DNA of 64,000 nt. Source: Nocardioides sp. URHA0032. GTDB lineage: Bacteria > Actinomycetota > Actinomycetes > Propionibacteriales > Nocardioidaceae. The stretch spans positions 248,001 to 312,000 of the forward strand of contig NZ_JIAV01000018.1 in NCBI RefSeq assembly GCF_000620645.1, read 5' to 3'. The position numbers and the translations under genes are program-made. Position 1 is the first letter of the stretch. Every line of letters begins with the position of its first letter. The notes under the pieces were generated by a model. It made no database searches, was not told the DNA's origin, and worked only from the letters and a program-made list of their open reading frames with translations. Shown here one piece after another: positions 33,362-41,417 of the stretch.

Positions 33362-34384
33362 GTGGGATTCAGGTACAGCAAGTCGATCAAGGTGCTTCCG
33401 GGCGTCCGCATGAACGTCTCCAAGTCCGGGATCGGCTACTCCGCCGGCGTCCGCGGCGCGCGCATCACCCGATCCGCCACCGGACGCACCTACCGGACGC
33501 TATCGCTGCCCGGCACCGGCCTGTCCCATGTCCAGATGATCGGCGGTGGCAGGAGCCAATCCGGTTCGAACTCACGAACGCGCACGACCGCCAGCCCATC
33601 CCAGCCGCCGTTGCCGCCGGCCCCGCAGCCCGGGCTGCTCGCCCCCGCTGCGGAGAAGGCGCTGTTCAAGGCCGTCCTCTCTGGGTCCCCGAACCCTGAC
33701 GCGTTGTCCAAGGTCGGGCGTGAGCACGGCGACTACCGAGTCCTGGCCGCGGCGCTCGAGGGCTTCCTCCGGTTCCAGATCGGTGACTACGCCAGGGCCC
33801 GCGAGCTCCTCGCCTGGGTGTTCGCGCAGCGGCAGGAGATTGCCGCGCATCCGTTCGCCCGCAAGTACTTGGCCGGGTCTACCATCACCGTCGAGATCGC
33901 CGACGGCGTCTCGGTGACGCTCCCGATGGACACCTCGACCGCAGGGCTCGCCGTCGCCGAGCTCCACCAGTCCGCCGGCGACCTCGCCGTAGCGATCGCC
34001 ACCGTCGAGAACGTCGACCCACCTACGACCATCGCCGCGCTCTCCCTCGCCGAGCTCTACATCGAAGCGGGCCGGCATGTGGACGTCGTCGACCTCACCA
34101 ATGGCGTCACAAACGTCGACGATCCCACCGCACTGCTGTGCGTGTTTCGCGGCATCGGTCTGCGTGAACAGGGCTACCACGACGCCGCCCGCGACGCGTT
34201 CAAAGAGGCGCTGAAGTCCCGCTCTCGGGGAACCGAGATCCGACATCGCGGCTATATCGAACGTTCGCTGACGTATCTGGCGCAGAACAAGAACGCGATG
34301 GCCCGTAAGGACCTCGAGCGGGTCCTGGCTGAGGACGCGAACGCGCCCGGTCTGCGTGAGGCTCTCGCCCAACTGCCGAACTGA
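33362..34384 (+). CDS. DUF4236 plus TPR-like repeat protein
   Basis: Protein of 340 aa from GTG 33362. Residues 1-55 are a DUF4236 domain (GFRYSKSIKVLPGVRMNVSK ... GIGYSAGVRGARI...). A Ser/Pro linker follows, then a tetratricopeptide-like C-terminal half (EGFLRFQIGDYARARELLAW, GIGLREQGYHDAARDAFKEA, RSLTYLAQNKNAMARKDLER). DUF4236 is common in phage and accessory regions, function unknown. Co-directional and probably co-transcribed with the preceding terD. Confidence 0.85.
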   Translation: MGFRYSKSIKVLPGVRMNVSKSGIGYSAGVRGARITRSATGRTYRTLSLPGTGLSHVQMIGGGRSQSGSNSRTRTTASPSQPPLPPAPQPGLLAPAAEKALFKAVLSGSPNPDALSKVGREHGDYRVLAAALEGFLRFQIGDYARARELLAWVFAQRQEIAAHPFARKYLAGSTITVEIADGVSVTLPMDTSTAGLAVAELHQSAGDLAVAIATVENVDPPTTIAALSLAELYIEAGRHVDVVDLTNGVTNVDDPTALLCVFRGIGLREQGYHDAARDAFKEALKSRSRGTEIRHRGYIERSLTYLAQNKNAMARKDLERVLAEDANAPGLREALAQLPN

Positions 34385-34489
34385 GCGGGCACGCCACTGT
34401 GGGCGGCATGTGGCGATCGATCCCAGATGCGCGATCCGGGGGGCCCGCCAAGAGCGAAGAAGAACGCTGCCCCTGACATGAAGACAGGG

Positions 34490-34860
34490 GGCACGCTAAA
34501 CGTGCACGAGAACCGACCGAGCTCGGTGCCGAGCCCCAGGGCGCCGTCCTCGTCGAGGAGGGAAGGCCGAGGACCTGTGTCTCCTCGGGCGGGGTGCCCC
34601 GCTACGGCGAGGCCCGGGCCGTCCCGTCGGCTGCTGGCCGTTGAGCACCCGGCACGGCCGACCGGCGGCCACGGCAGTGTCGTACAGCAGCGTCAGCATC
34701 CACGAGCCCATCTCCGCAGTTCCGGACGATCAGGCGCCGCCATACGGCTCCAAGTCGGCGGGCGAGCAGCCGAAGGTCTCAGTGTCGGCGGTTACCAGGA
34801 CGGTTTTCGTATCCCGGCCTGCGTCGCTTCCTGAGGTGCCTCGGTAGTCATGGAGTTCAC
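34490..34860 (-). pseudogene. Broken gene of unknown function in the Ter locus
   Basis: A minus-strand frame reads DTKTVLVTADTETFG, SPADLEPYGGA, TGA (34730-34732), then in the same frame SSGTAEMGSWMLTLLYDTAV and AAGRPCRVLNGQQPTG before the frame degenerates near 34640. The continuity across the stop and the loss of frame afterwards look like a decayed conserved gene (one nonsense, at least one frameshift). Family not recognised. The remaining bases of 34385-34974 show no intact gene. Confidence 0.45.
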
Positions 34861-34974
34861 GGTGTCTGTTCGCCGTCGAGGCACAACCGGGCGGCCCCAG
34901 GGCAGCCGGGACGGACAGGCCGCCCAGCTCGTTCCGCGGGTCGCGACGGTCGCCGTATCGGCGCCAAGCAGGGT

Positions 34975-36156
34975 TCAGGTGCAGGCGCTCGCGGCGAGCA
35001 GGTCGACGAACCCAACTTCGGGGGCAGCCACCCCGAACGCCGCTGCGCGGCGCACGGTCCGCTCCGCCCACGATCGGTGGGGCCTCGCCTCATTCATCTT
35101 GTTCCGGTACGCAGACGCGCGCACCCCGCCGCTCGTCATCTGCTCCCCCAGGATGTCGCACGCGTCGGCGTACTCCTCGTGGGTCACAACGGAGAGGGCA
35201 TGCACGGCCGCAACGTGCGTCGGGTGGATGACCGTCTTGCCCGTCAGACCGTTCGCCTTGTCGAGGACGGCCTCACGGATGAGCCCGTCCAGGTCGCGAC
35301 GAATCAGCCGATGTCGAAGCTTCCGCTCATCGTTTTCGTCGAACGGCGACTCGCGCAGCAACGGCTTGGACATCCGGTCATGGTTGACGAAGTACTCCCA
35401 CACCGGGCCGGTCACCACGTACCCGGACCCGTCGGCGCGGCCCAAGACGTTGACGACGTCAGAGATGACCTCGGCGACGACTCGAACATCGTAGATGGTC
35501 AGGTCCCGGTCGCGGCGTATCCCGAACGCCGCCGACAGGTCCGTGGCGCCCAGCCGCACGGCCAGCACGACATCGCGATGCTTGGCCAGCAGACGCTGCA
35601 CTCCCAGAAGCATGTCGGTGCGAGTCTCGACGTGGACGGCCTCGGGAGACTCGATGACCGGCATGGCGTGCAGCGCCAACCCGGTTCTCGATCTGACGTC
35701 GGCTAGCGCCTCGAGGAACTCGACCCCGGTTTCTTCGGTGAACTTCGGGAGCACGAACCCCGACAGGACGCGGGCGTGCACCCCCAGCCCGTCAACGACG
35801 TCGACGATCTGATCTGGGTTACGGACCCGAACGAACGTCAACGGAAACTGCGCCGCGGGGCCGCCTCCGATGACGGCCCGGCCGAGCTCGCCCAGCTGAT
35901 TCACGACATTCTTCTCGGCGGCCGGAAGGTCAACGTCAGCGATTGCGTCCTCCAGACACACGACACTGCTCACCACACCCGACCCGCCCTGCTTGACCAG
36001 GTCTCTTGCCAGCGTCGTCCGGGTCGCCGGCATGTACAGGGTCGCGCCCAGGGCGACCGCAAGGACCTCGGCGTCCGCGTCGCGGTCGAACTCCTCGGGA
36101 TGTACCGAGAACAGCCGCTCGGTCTCGGTAGGGTTGAGGTGGTCGAAGTGCCGCAT
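34975..36156 (-). CDS. HpcH/HpaI aldolase / citrate lyase beta (CitE)-like protein, Ter-associated
   Basis: TIM-barrel C-C lyase/ligase-like enzyme of 393 aa. Features: ATLYMPATRTTLARDLVK, VSSVVCLEDAIAD (metal-ligand Glu/Asp), LPKFTEETG, PVIESPEAVHVETR, AVRLGATDLSAAFG and GKTVIHPTHV. These fit the CitE-like group found next to TerD genes, proposed to help build a nucleoside-like metabolite. The start is ATG 36156 preceded by CGGAGGAACCGG, a strong ribosome site. It is separated by the terD/GTPase operon from the PRTase set at 57.8-61.3 kb. Confidence 0.9.
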   Translation of the reverse strand: MRHFDHLNPTETERLFSVHPEEFDRDADAEVLAVALGATLYMPATRTTLARDLVKQGGSGVVSSVVCLEDAIADVDLPAAEKNVVNQLGELGRAVIGGGPAAQFPLTFVRVRNPDQIVDVVDGLGVHARVLSGFVLPKFTEETGVEFLEALADVRSRTGLALHAMPVIESPEAVHVETRTDMLLGVQRLLAKHRDVVLAVRLGATDLSAAFGIRRDRDLTIYDVRVVAEVISDVVNVLGRADGSGYVVTGPVWEYFVNHDRMSKPLLRESPFDENDERKLRHRLIRRDLDGLIREAVLDKANGLTGKTVIHPTHVAAVHALSVVTHEEYADACDILGEQMTSGGVRASAYRNKMNEARPHRSWAERTVRRAAAFGVAAPEVGFVDLLAASACT

Positions 36157-36432
36157 CCGGTTCCTCCGTGCTCGGTCGCGCTGTTCGCAGGCCGTCACGC
36201 TACCAACGGCCGCACCGCTGCCGATCGCAGACGCGTAGCGCACACCGCCGTCCCCACGGCAGATCCGAGCGTCCCGGTCAGCAGCCGGCCCAATGCGTGC
36301 GTCCGAGACCCGGGCACGGTGCCGGCTCTGGAACGATCTCAGGCATGCCCGTGTCACGCGAGGTACCTGTGACGTCCCGCCTCTCCCTTCCTTGCGGGCG
36401 GAAACCAGCGGACCGGTTTACGATCACACCGG

Positions 36433-36981
36433 TCAGTCGCTGATGGAGACCCCGTAGTCCTCACTCAGGCCGCGCAAACCGGTTTCGTACCCCTGCCCGA
36501 CAGCTCGGATCTTCCATTCGCTGCCACGGCGATACAGCTCCACGAGGATCAGACAGGCCGTGCCTGCCTTCTCGGGCCCGACCTCGTAGCTCGCTAAGAC
36601 CCGCCCTGAGGCGGGGTCGAAGGCGGCCACCTCGATACCGGACACCGACGTCAAGGACACCCCCGGCTCAAGGGCCGCCAACGCCACGATCACCTGATGT
36701 GCCCTGTCCGGGAGTTGCGCCAGGTGCACCTGAAACTGGCCGCGGTCTCCGTCCGTCGGAACACCCATGGCGAGGTGCCTGAGGAACACTGCCCGTTCGG
36801 GGGAAACCACGTTGTTGAAGAACACCATGTGGCCATCGCCAAGTACCTTCCGGTCCTCGTCGCACACCAACGCCACCAGGTCGCAGTCGACTGAGTCGAC
36901 CCTCCACCGTGCCCCGACCACCAGACCGTTCATCGACGACGGTCCCAAGACCGTGTTGGCACCCCGCGACAGCGTGGTCAT
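36433..36981 (-). CDS. TerD family protein (last gene of the tubulin/GTPase operon)
   Basis: Protein of 182 aa from ATG 36981, overlapping the GTPase stop (ATGA). TerD core: LSRGANTVLG, LGDGHMVFFNNVVSPERAV, LVELYRRGSEWKIRAVGQGY, and a C-terminal YGVSISD. The acidic loops are reduced (DCDLVALVCD; no DNLTGEG loop), so it is the non-calcium type. Its position as terminal gene of the ten-gene unit suggests it is the output or partner of that apparatus. Confidence 0.9.
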   Translation of the reverse strand: MTTLSRGANTVLGPSSMNGLVVGARWRVDSVDCDLVALVCDEDRKVLGDGHMVFFNNVVSPERAVFLRHLAMGVPTDGDRGQFQVHLAQLPDRAHQVIVALAALEPGVSLTSVSGIEVAAFDPASGRVLASYEVGPEKAGTACLILVELYRRGSEWKIRAVGQGYETGLRGLSEDYGVSISD

Positions 36982-38120
36982 CCGGCCACCTGCAACGCCC
37001 ACTTGAAGGGATCCAGCACACGGAACGGCGCCATCCCTCCGGAATGGAGCATCTCGCCCTCCGGGCTGGCGCCGAGGGCTGAGACCGCGAAGTACCGGTA
37101 GCTCTCCGCGGACTCCTCGATCATCGCCGTCACGCCGGTCGCCTCGAGACGGTCAAGGAGCGCGCGCACCTCCATGTGCAGCAGGTCCGCGTCCGCAGCG
37201 TCGAACCACGCGCTGCGCAGCGACGGGTCTCGCTGCAGCGGCGAACCAGGCCGGTTCATGATCCGCGACCACTCGGTGCCCTCAACCCTGCGCAACTCTT
37301 GCATCGTGTCGAACTTCGAGAGCACCACCGCCAACGGAATGCCCGTCCGCGCACCAACCTTCTTGCCCGTCATCAGCGACAGCAGGTGCTGGAGCACTGC
37401 CGTGCCGTCGCCACCCACCCGGGAATCGGAGGGGACCGCATCGCTGAGCATGTGGCGAATCGCGGGCACCTTGAGCGGATCCAGGAGCGCGATCACGGCA
37501 TCGGCGCGCGAGAAGAAGCTCAAGGCCAGGTCGCGCTTGTCCTCCAGGTCCTCCCCCGCAACGTCGCGCATCACCAGGACCCTGCTGCGGCGCGTGTTGT
37601 CCGGCATCACCTCAGTGAACCCGAACATCAACGGCTCCCGCGCAGTCGTCTGGTCGTCCCCGATCGACGCCGTCGGCGCGAGCAGCTGCCGTTCCTCCTG
37701 CAACCGGCGGGTGTAGGTGTCGTAAAAGATTCTCTCGGTCTCCCCGATGCCGCGCAGAGCCGAGCGGTGGTGTCGTTCCACCAGCAGCTCGAGCTGCGCC
37801 TTCGCAGCGGCCAGCATCAGGCTCTTGCCGGTTGCTCGCGCACCCGACATCGCTACGCACGTGACCTTCGCAGAACGCCAGCTCGGCGGGATCTCGCCCA
37901 GGCAAGCCGGGCAGGCTTCCACGTCGGTCACCGTCTGACACTTCGAACACGTTGCCCGGTCCGCGCCGCGTGCCTCGAGCACGGGCTTCAGGTGCGTCTC
38001 GTGGCCGCGAGCCGCTGTCGCTGTCTCGTTGCGGGTGCTCTGGCACGTACCCACGCACACGAAGTACTGGGGCTCTGCCGGTAGGTACCGGAAGCACGTG
38101 GGGCACTTGGTTTCACTCAC
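36978..38120 (-). CDS. Zinc-ribbon GTPase of the double-GTPase (DO-GTPase2-like) type
   Basis: Protein of 380 aa from GTG 38120 (overlaps upstream stop, GTGA). Two zinc ribbons come first: Cys6/Cys9 with Cys22/Cys26, and Cys58/Cys61 with Cys70/Cys73. A P-loop GTPase follows: Walker A GARATGKS (93-100), switch II RDVAGED (185-191) where DxxG reads DVAG, and a G4-like SKFD (268-271). Actinobacterial genes of this kind sit with GAP1-family proteins and are annotated as double-GTPase/GTPase-associated systems. It likely acts as a regulated switch. Confidence 0.8.
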   Translation of the reverse strand: MSETKCPTCFRYLPAEPQYFVCVGTCQSTRNETATAARGHETHLKPVLEARGADRATCSKCQTVTDVEACPACLGEIPPSWRSAKVTCVAMSGARATGKSLMLAAAKAQLELLVERHHRSALRGIGETERIFYDTYTRRLQEERQLLAPTASIGDDQTTAREPLMFGFTEVMPDNTRRSRVLVMRDVAGEDLEDKRDLALSFFSRADAVIALLDPLKVPAIRHMLSDAVPSDSRVGGDGTAVLQHLLSLMTGKKVGARTGIPLAVVLSKFDTMQELRRVEGTEWSRIMNRPGSPLQRDPSLRSAWFDAADADLLHMEVRALLDRLEATGVTAMIEESAESYRYFAVSALGASPEGEMLHSGGMAPFRVLDPFKWALQVAG

Positions 38121-39289
38121 CGAACCACCGCCAAGCTCGAGGTGAGTCGCGCCGCCAGCTCTGCCGCCCGGGAACCACCCAACGACGGCTCGCCGGCTGG
38201 TCCCAGCTGGACTGCGACGGCGGAGAAGTTGTCGACACCTTCCGCGAGCTCGAGACCGCTGAGTTCCTCGGCCCACCACTCCACGTCACCGAGGTCGCTG
38301 GTCAGCCCCACGCGTGACCTGCCGAAGGTCAGCAGCCGGAAATCCACCTGGCGGTGCTGCCGGGCTAAGTCAAGCAGGGCAGGGAGGTCTCCAGGCACGC
38401 CGTCCGCGACCAGCAGCACCACGCCACCGGGACCGACCCGGCCCGCGAGCTCGGCGGCGGTAGCGGCCACGTAGCACCACGACGCCGGCTCGACGCTCTC
38501 GTACAACGCAGCGACCAGAGCGCTCGGATCCGTACGTGCATCCGCTACGGCGACCGCGGAGACACCCGACAAGACGGCTTCGGAGGCCCAGTTGCCAGTC
38601 CACTCCACCAAGGTTCCGCACGCAAGCTCCAGCACCGCCGTGAGCGATTCGCGCGGAAGTGCGGAAGTGATCGAGGCCGAGCCGTCCAGCGCTACCGCCC
38701 ACGCCTTGCCGGTGCCGTCGTTTCGCTGAGCTGTCGAGGACAGCCGCGAGGTGTCGCGAAGTGCATAGCGGCCCGGCCGGATCCACGGATGGGCGGTGTC
38801 GTCGGGGCGCACCAGCGCCACGGACTCACGCTCGCCTCCGAACAGGTCCCCCGAGGTGAACCGCTCTTCCGGTGCCCCGGGGTTCGCGGGGACCAGGCCA
38901 GTATCGGATGCGGTGATGATCGAGCGACCGGGTGCGAACTCCACGACGGCGAGCTCGCAGTTCGGCAACGCCCCGACGTCGACCTGGGCGATCAGTACCT
39001 GCTCGGTCGCGACGCTGGCTCCCAAGGTGGTCACGGTCAGACCCAGGGTCGTGCCGGCCGGGAACGCTCTGCTGTCGACGGGCCGGGTGACCAGGCGCAG
39101 GCGCCGTGGTTCGGGGGTGATCACGACCTCCGTGGCGGACTTGCGGATCATGACCGTCGTCTCGTGTCCGGCCTGGTCGAGCGCGGCCAGCTGGACGACG
39201 CGAGGGTCCGCTCCCGTGAGCGTCACCTCGAGCGCGGCGTGGGGCAGGTCGTGCGACTGTCCCGGGTCAAGTTCGCGGTTGGCGACCAT
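38117..39289 (-). CDS. vWA-like protein with N-terminal TerD-like module
   Basis: Protein of 390 aa from ATG 39289; its stop overlaps the GTPase start. The N-terminal ~120 residues (LDPGQSHDLPHAALEVTLTG) resemble the first strands of TerD-like domains. The C-terminal ~200 residues look like a von Willebrand A fold: WAVALDGSASITSALP at 198-212 (DGSAS at the MIDAS place, a variant of DxSxS) and VLLVADGVPGDLPALLD near the fifth strand. The MIDAS is imperfect, so metal binding is uncertain. Overlaps the GAP1 gene by 23 bp. Confidence 0.68.
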   Translation of the reverse strand: MVANRELDPGQSHDLPHAALEVTLTGADPRVVQLAALDQAGHETTVMIRKSATEVVITPEPRRLRLVTRPVDSRAFPAGTTLGLTVTTLGASVATEQVLIAQVDVGALPNCELAVVEFAPGRSIITASDTGLVPANPGAPEERFTSGDLFGGERESVALVRPDDTAHPWIRPGRYALRDTSRLSSTAQRNDGTGKAWAVALDGSASITSALPRESLTAVLELACGTLVEWTGNWASEAVLSGVSAVAVADARTDPSALVAALYESVEPASWCYVAATAAELAGRVGPGGVVLLVADGVPGDLPALLDLARQHRQVDFRLLTFGRSRVGLTSDLGDVEWWAEELSGLELAEGVDNFSAVAVQLGPAGEPSLGGSRAAELAARLTSSLAVVR

Positions 39290-41417
39290 CAGATCCTCCG
39301 TACATGAGTTGTTCGATCCGAGATGACCAATCTCTCGGCATCCCGCGGTAGCCGGAGAACTTCTCCTCGAAGATGTAGTCCTGCGTGCTGTGCTCCAGGG
39401 CGTTCCACGCTCGGAGGGCTCCAGCCCATCCCAGCGTTCGTCCGGGAGCCACTGGGAACGAAAGTGGTGACTGCGCCGGGCGCGGGTCGACGTCGCGGTT
39501 CAGCGCGGCCACCACGAGCTCGGCGGCCAGTGGGGCGTCCTTACCGACGATCAGCCCGGTGACGACCTTGACCCACTGGGCCGTTTCCCGCTCGAGGCTG
39601 TCCAAGCTCGCTGGCGTCAGGTCCTCTCGGACCCCCATCACGTCTCGAAGGACTTCCTCCATGGCGTGGTAGTGCCACAAGAGGTTCTCGGTCTCGGTGC
39701 GCTTCTTGACGACGTCGCTGATCTGGACTGCGAGCCTGGCGATCGCCGGCTCGCTGATCCCGAGTCCGGGAGGCGTCGAGGTGCGCAGCACCGGTGCCCC
39801 GGCGACACCGGCCGTGGGTCGGGTCACCGTCGGCCGGAGGGGCGCTGCGGTGGGCGCTGCGGTGGGCGCTGCGACGGGCGCCTCGGGGCCTGGGACCGTC
39901 GGCGTCATTTTTGGGTGGACAGGGCCGGGCGATCGCGATGTCGACGCCTCCCGTCTGGCCGCCGCTGACTCAGCTGCCGCTGTCAACGGGTTCGGCGCCT
40001 CCTGAGGCGACCGCGTCGACCACGGCGACCTCGCCGGCGGTGGGTTCGCTTCGGAGGCGGTCTCGTCCGGAGCAAGGTCCGCGTCTGCGGGCGCATCCAG
40101 TTCGCGCTGTGGCGCGCCGGCGGCGGCATCCGTCCACGCAGAAGCCCGTGCCTGGTACGTCCCCTCGGAACCTCCCGCTCCGCTGCCGGCCTCTCGGGCA
40201 GTCGCTGGGACTCGTGTGCCCTGTCCGGACTCGACGCCCGTGGGCGAATCCGCATCCGAAGATGTCTCCCGCGCGGCCGGTCGGCCCGCATCGATGTGAC
40301 GAACGGGCACGAACTCCGCCAGACGGGGATGCGCGTCGAGCTCGGAGGGGAACGTCTCCACGCACTCGCGCCGCATCCGCTCCGCGTCGGTGACCGGCGA
40401 CCCGGTCACCAGCATCGCTATCGACAGGCCCCAGTGCAGCGGCAGGCCCGCGGCAACCGCATGCGTGAGGCCCGAGGTGATGTCGTCCATCGTCTCGAGT
40501 ACCGCTACAACGCTGGCTCGGTCGAGCGCGAACAGGTCGAGCATCGCGTCCTGCCATCGTGGAGCATCCGGCCAGGACTGCCCGCCCGGCGCCTCCCACG
40601 TCTCGCCGTCGTCATCGAGGCCCCACCGTGGGTCCAGCGCCAACAGCTTCGGCGAGGCCGTCGACATCACCTCGTCCAGGTCTTCGCGCGGCACGCAGAC
40701 CACGTCCAGATGTTCGCCGGCAAGCAGCCGGCCGATGCCTGCTCCTCGCTCGTAGGTGACCCACCTGATCCCGCGCGCTTGTGCCGGCGGCATCAGGTGG
40801 CACAGCACCCCGATCCACCGGGCGCCCTCATCGGGCGTCTCCACCGCGAGCACCAACGTGGTGCCGCTGGCGTAGGCGTGTGCCATCGCCGCGAGCAGCC
40901 ACTCGGCCACGAAGCGGTGCTCCCCCTCCATGATGAAGTCGACGACTTGGGTGCGGCCCACCGCGTCTCCGGGGCGAAGGTCTCCGAGCTTCGCCGAGTT
41001 CACCTCGCCAATCCCGAACGGCGTCAGCCAGTCGGGCGAGCGCCAATAGTCGATCGGTCTGGTGGCCGGCGCCGACTCCCGTCTCGCAGCGGCGTGGGTG
41101 AACACGTTCCCAGGGCGCCCGGAGGCGTCCTGTCCCGCACTGGCTGCGTGCCACATGAGCGTGGCTCCGTCGTCCGCCTCGGTTGCCAGCATCCTCCGGG
41201 GCCGCGCATCCAGCTCTGCCTGGGTCGCGAACGGCGACGTGGCGACGACTTCCTCCAGCGAGGTCGTCACACCGTTGCGCAGCACCTCCACCAGATCGGC
41301 GGGTGCGCCGGGGCTGACCTCGCCGACACCCCAACCTCCCCGTGAAGCGCCTGGCCGGTCCATGGAGACGTAGGTCAGCTGCGCCCACGACGTCTCCGCT
41401 GACATCTCCGCGCTCAT
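39267..41417 (-). CDS. GTPase-associated protein 1 (GAP1-N2)-family protein
   Basis: Protein of 716 aa. The first ~380 residues fit the GAP1 N-terminal and middle domains: AQLTYVSMDRPG, RRMLATEADDGATLMWHAAS, GNVFTHAAARRES, YWRSPDWLTPFG. A Pro/Ala/Ser-rich disordered segment (about 385-560) contains a short tandem APTAAPTAAP. A helical C-terminal part (HYHAMEEVLRDVMG) follows. GAP1-type proteins accompany double-GTPase genes in actinobacteria and are presumed regulators or platforms for them. ATG 41417 overlaps the upstream stop (ATGA). Confidence 0.75.
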   Translation of the reverse strand: MSAEMSAETSWAQLTYVSMDRPGASRGGWGVGEVSPGAPADLVEVLRNGVTTSLEEVVATSPFATQAELDARPRRMLATEADDGATLMWHAASAGQDASGRPGNVFTHAAARRESAPATRPIDYWRSPDWLTPFGIGEVNSAKLGDLRPGDAVGRTQVVDFIMEGEHRFVAEWLLAAMAHAYASGTTLVLAVETPDEGARWIGVLCHLMPPAQARGIRWVTYERGAGIGRLLAGEHLDVVCVPREDLDEVMSTASPKLLALDPRWGLDDDGETWEAPGGQSWPDAPRWQDAMLDLFALDRASVVAVLETMDDITSGLTHAVAAGLPLHWGLSIAMLVTGSPVTDAERMRRECVETFPSELDAHPRLAEFVPVRHIDAGRPAARETSSDADSPTGVESGQGTRVPATAREAGSGAGGSEGTYQARASAWTDAAAGAPQRELDAPADADLAPDETASEANPPPARSPWSTRSPQEAPNPLTAAAESAAARREASTSRSPGPVHPKMTPTVPGPEAPVAAPTAAPTAAPLRPTVTRPTAGVAGAPVLRTSTPPGLGISEPAIARLAVQISDVVKKRTETENLLWHYHAMEEVLRDVMGVREDLTPASLDSLERETAQWVKVVTGLIVGKDAPLAAELVVAALNRDVDPRPAQSPLSFPVAPGRTLGWAGALRAWNALEHSTQDYIFEEKFSGYRGMPRDWSSRIEQLMYGGSDGRQPRT

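Noticed and set aside
34427-34834. Plus-strand frame between the DUF4236 and CitE-like genes
   Set aside because: No motif; opposite strand shows a better protein-like remnant.
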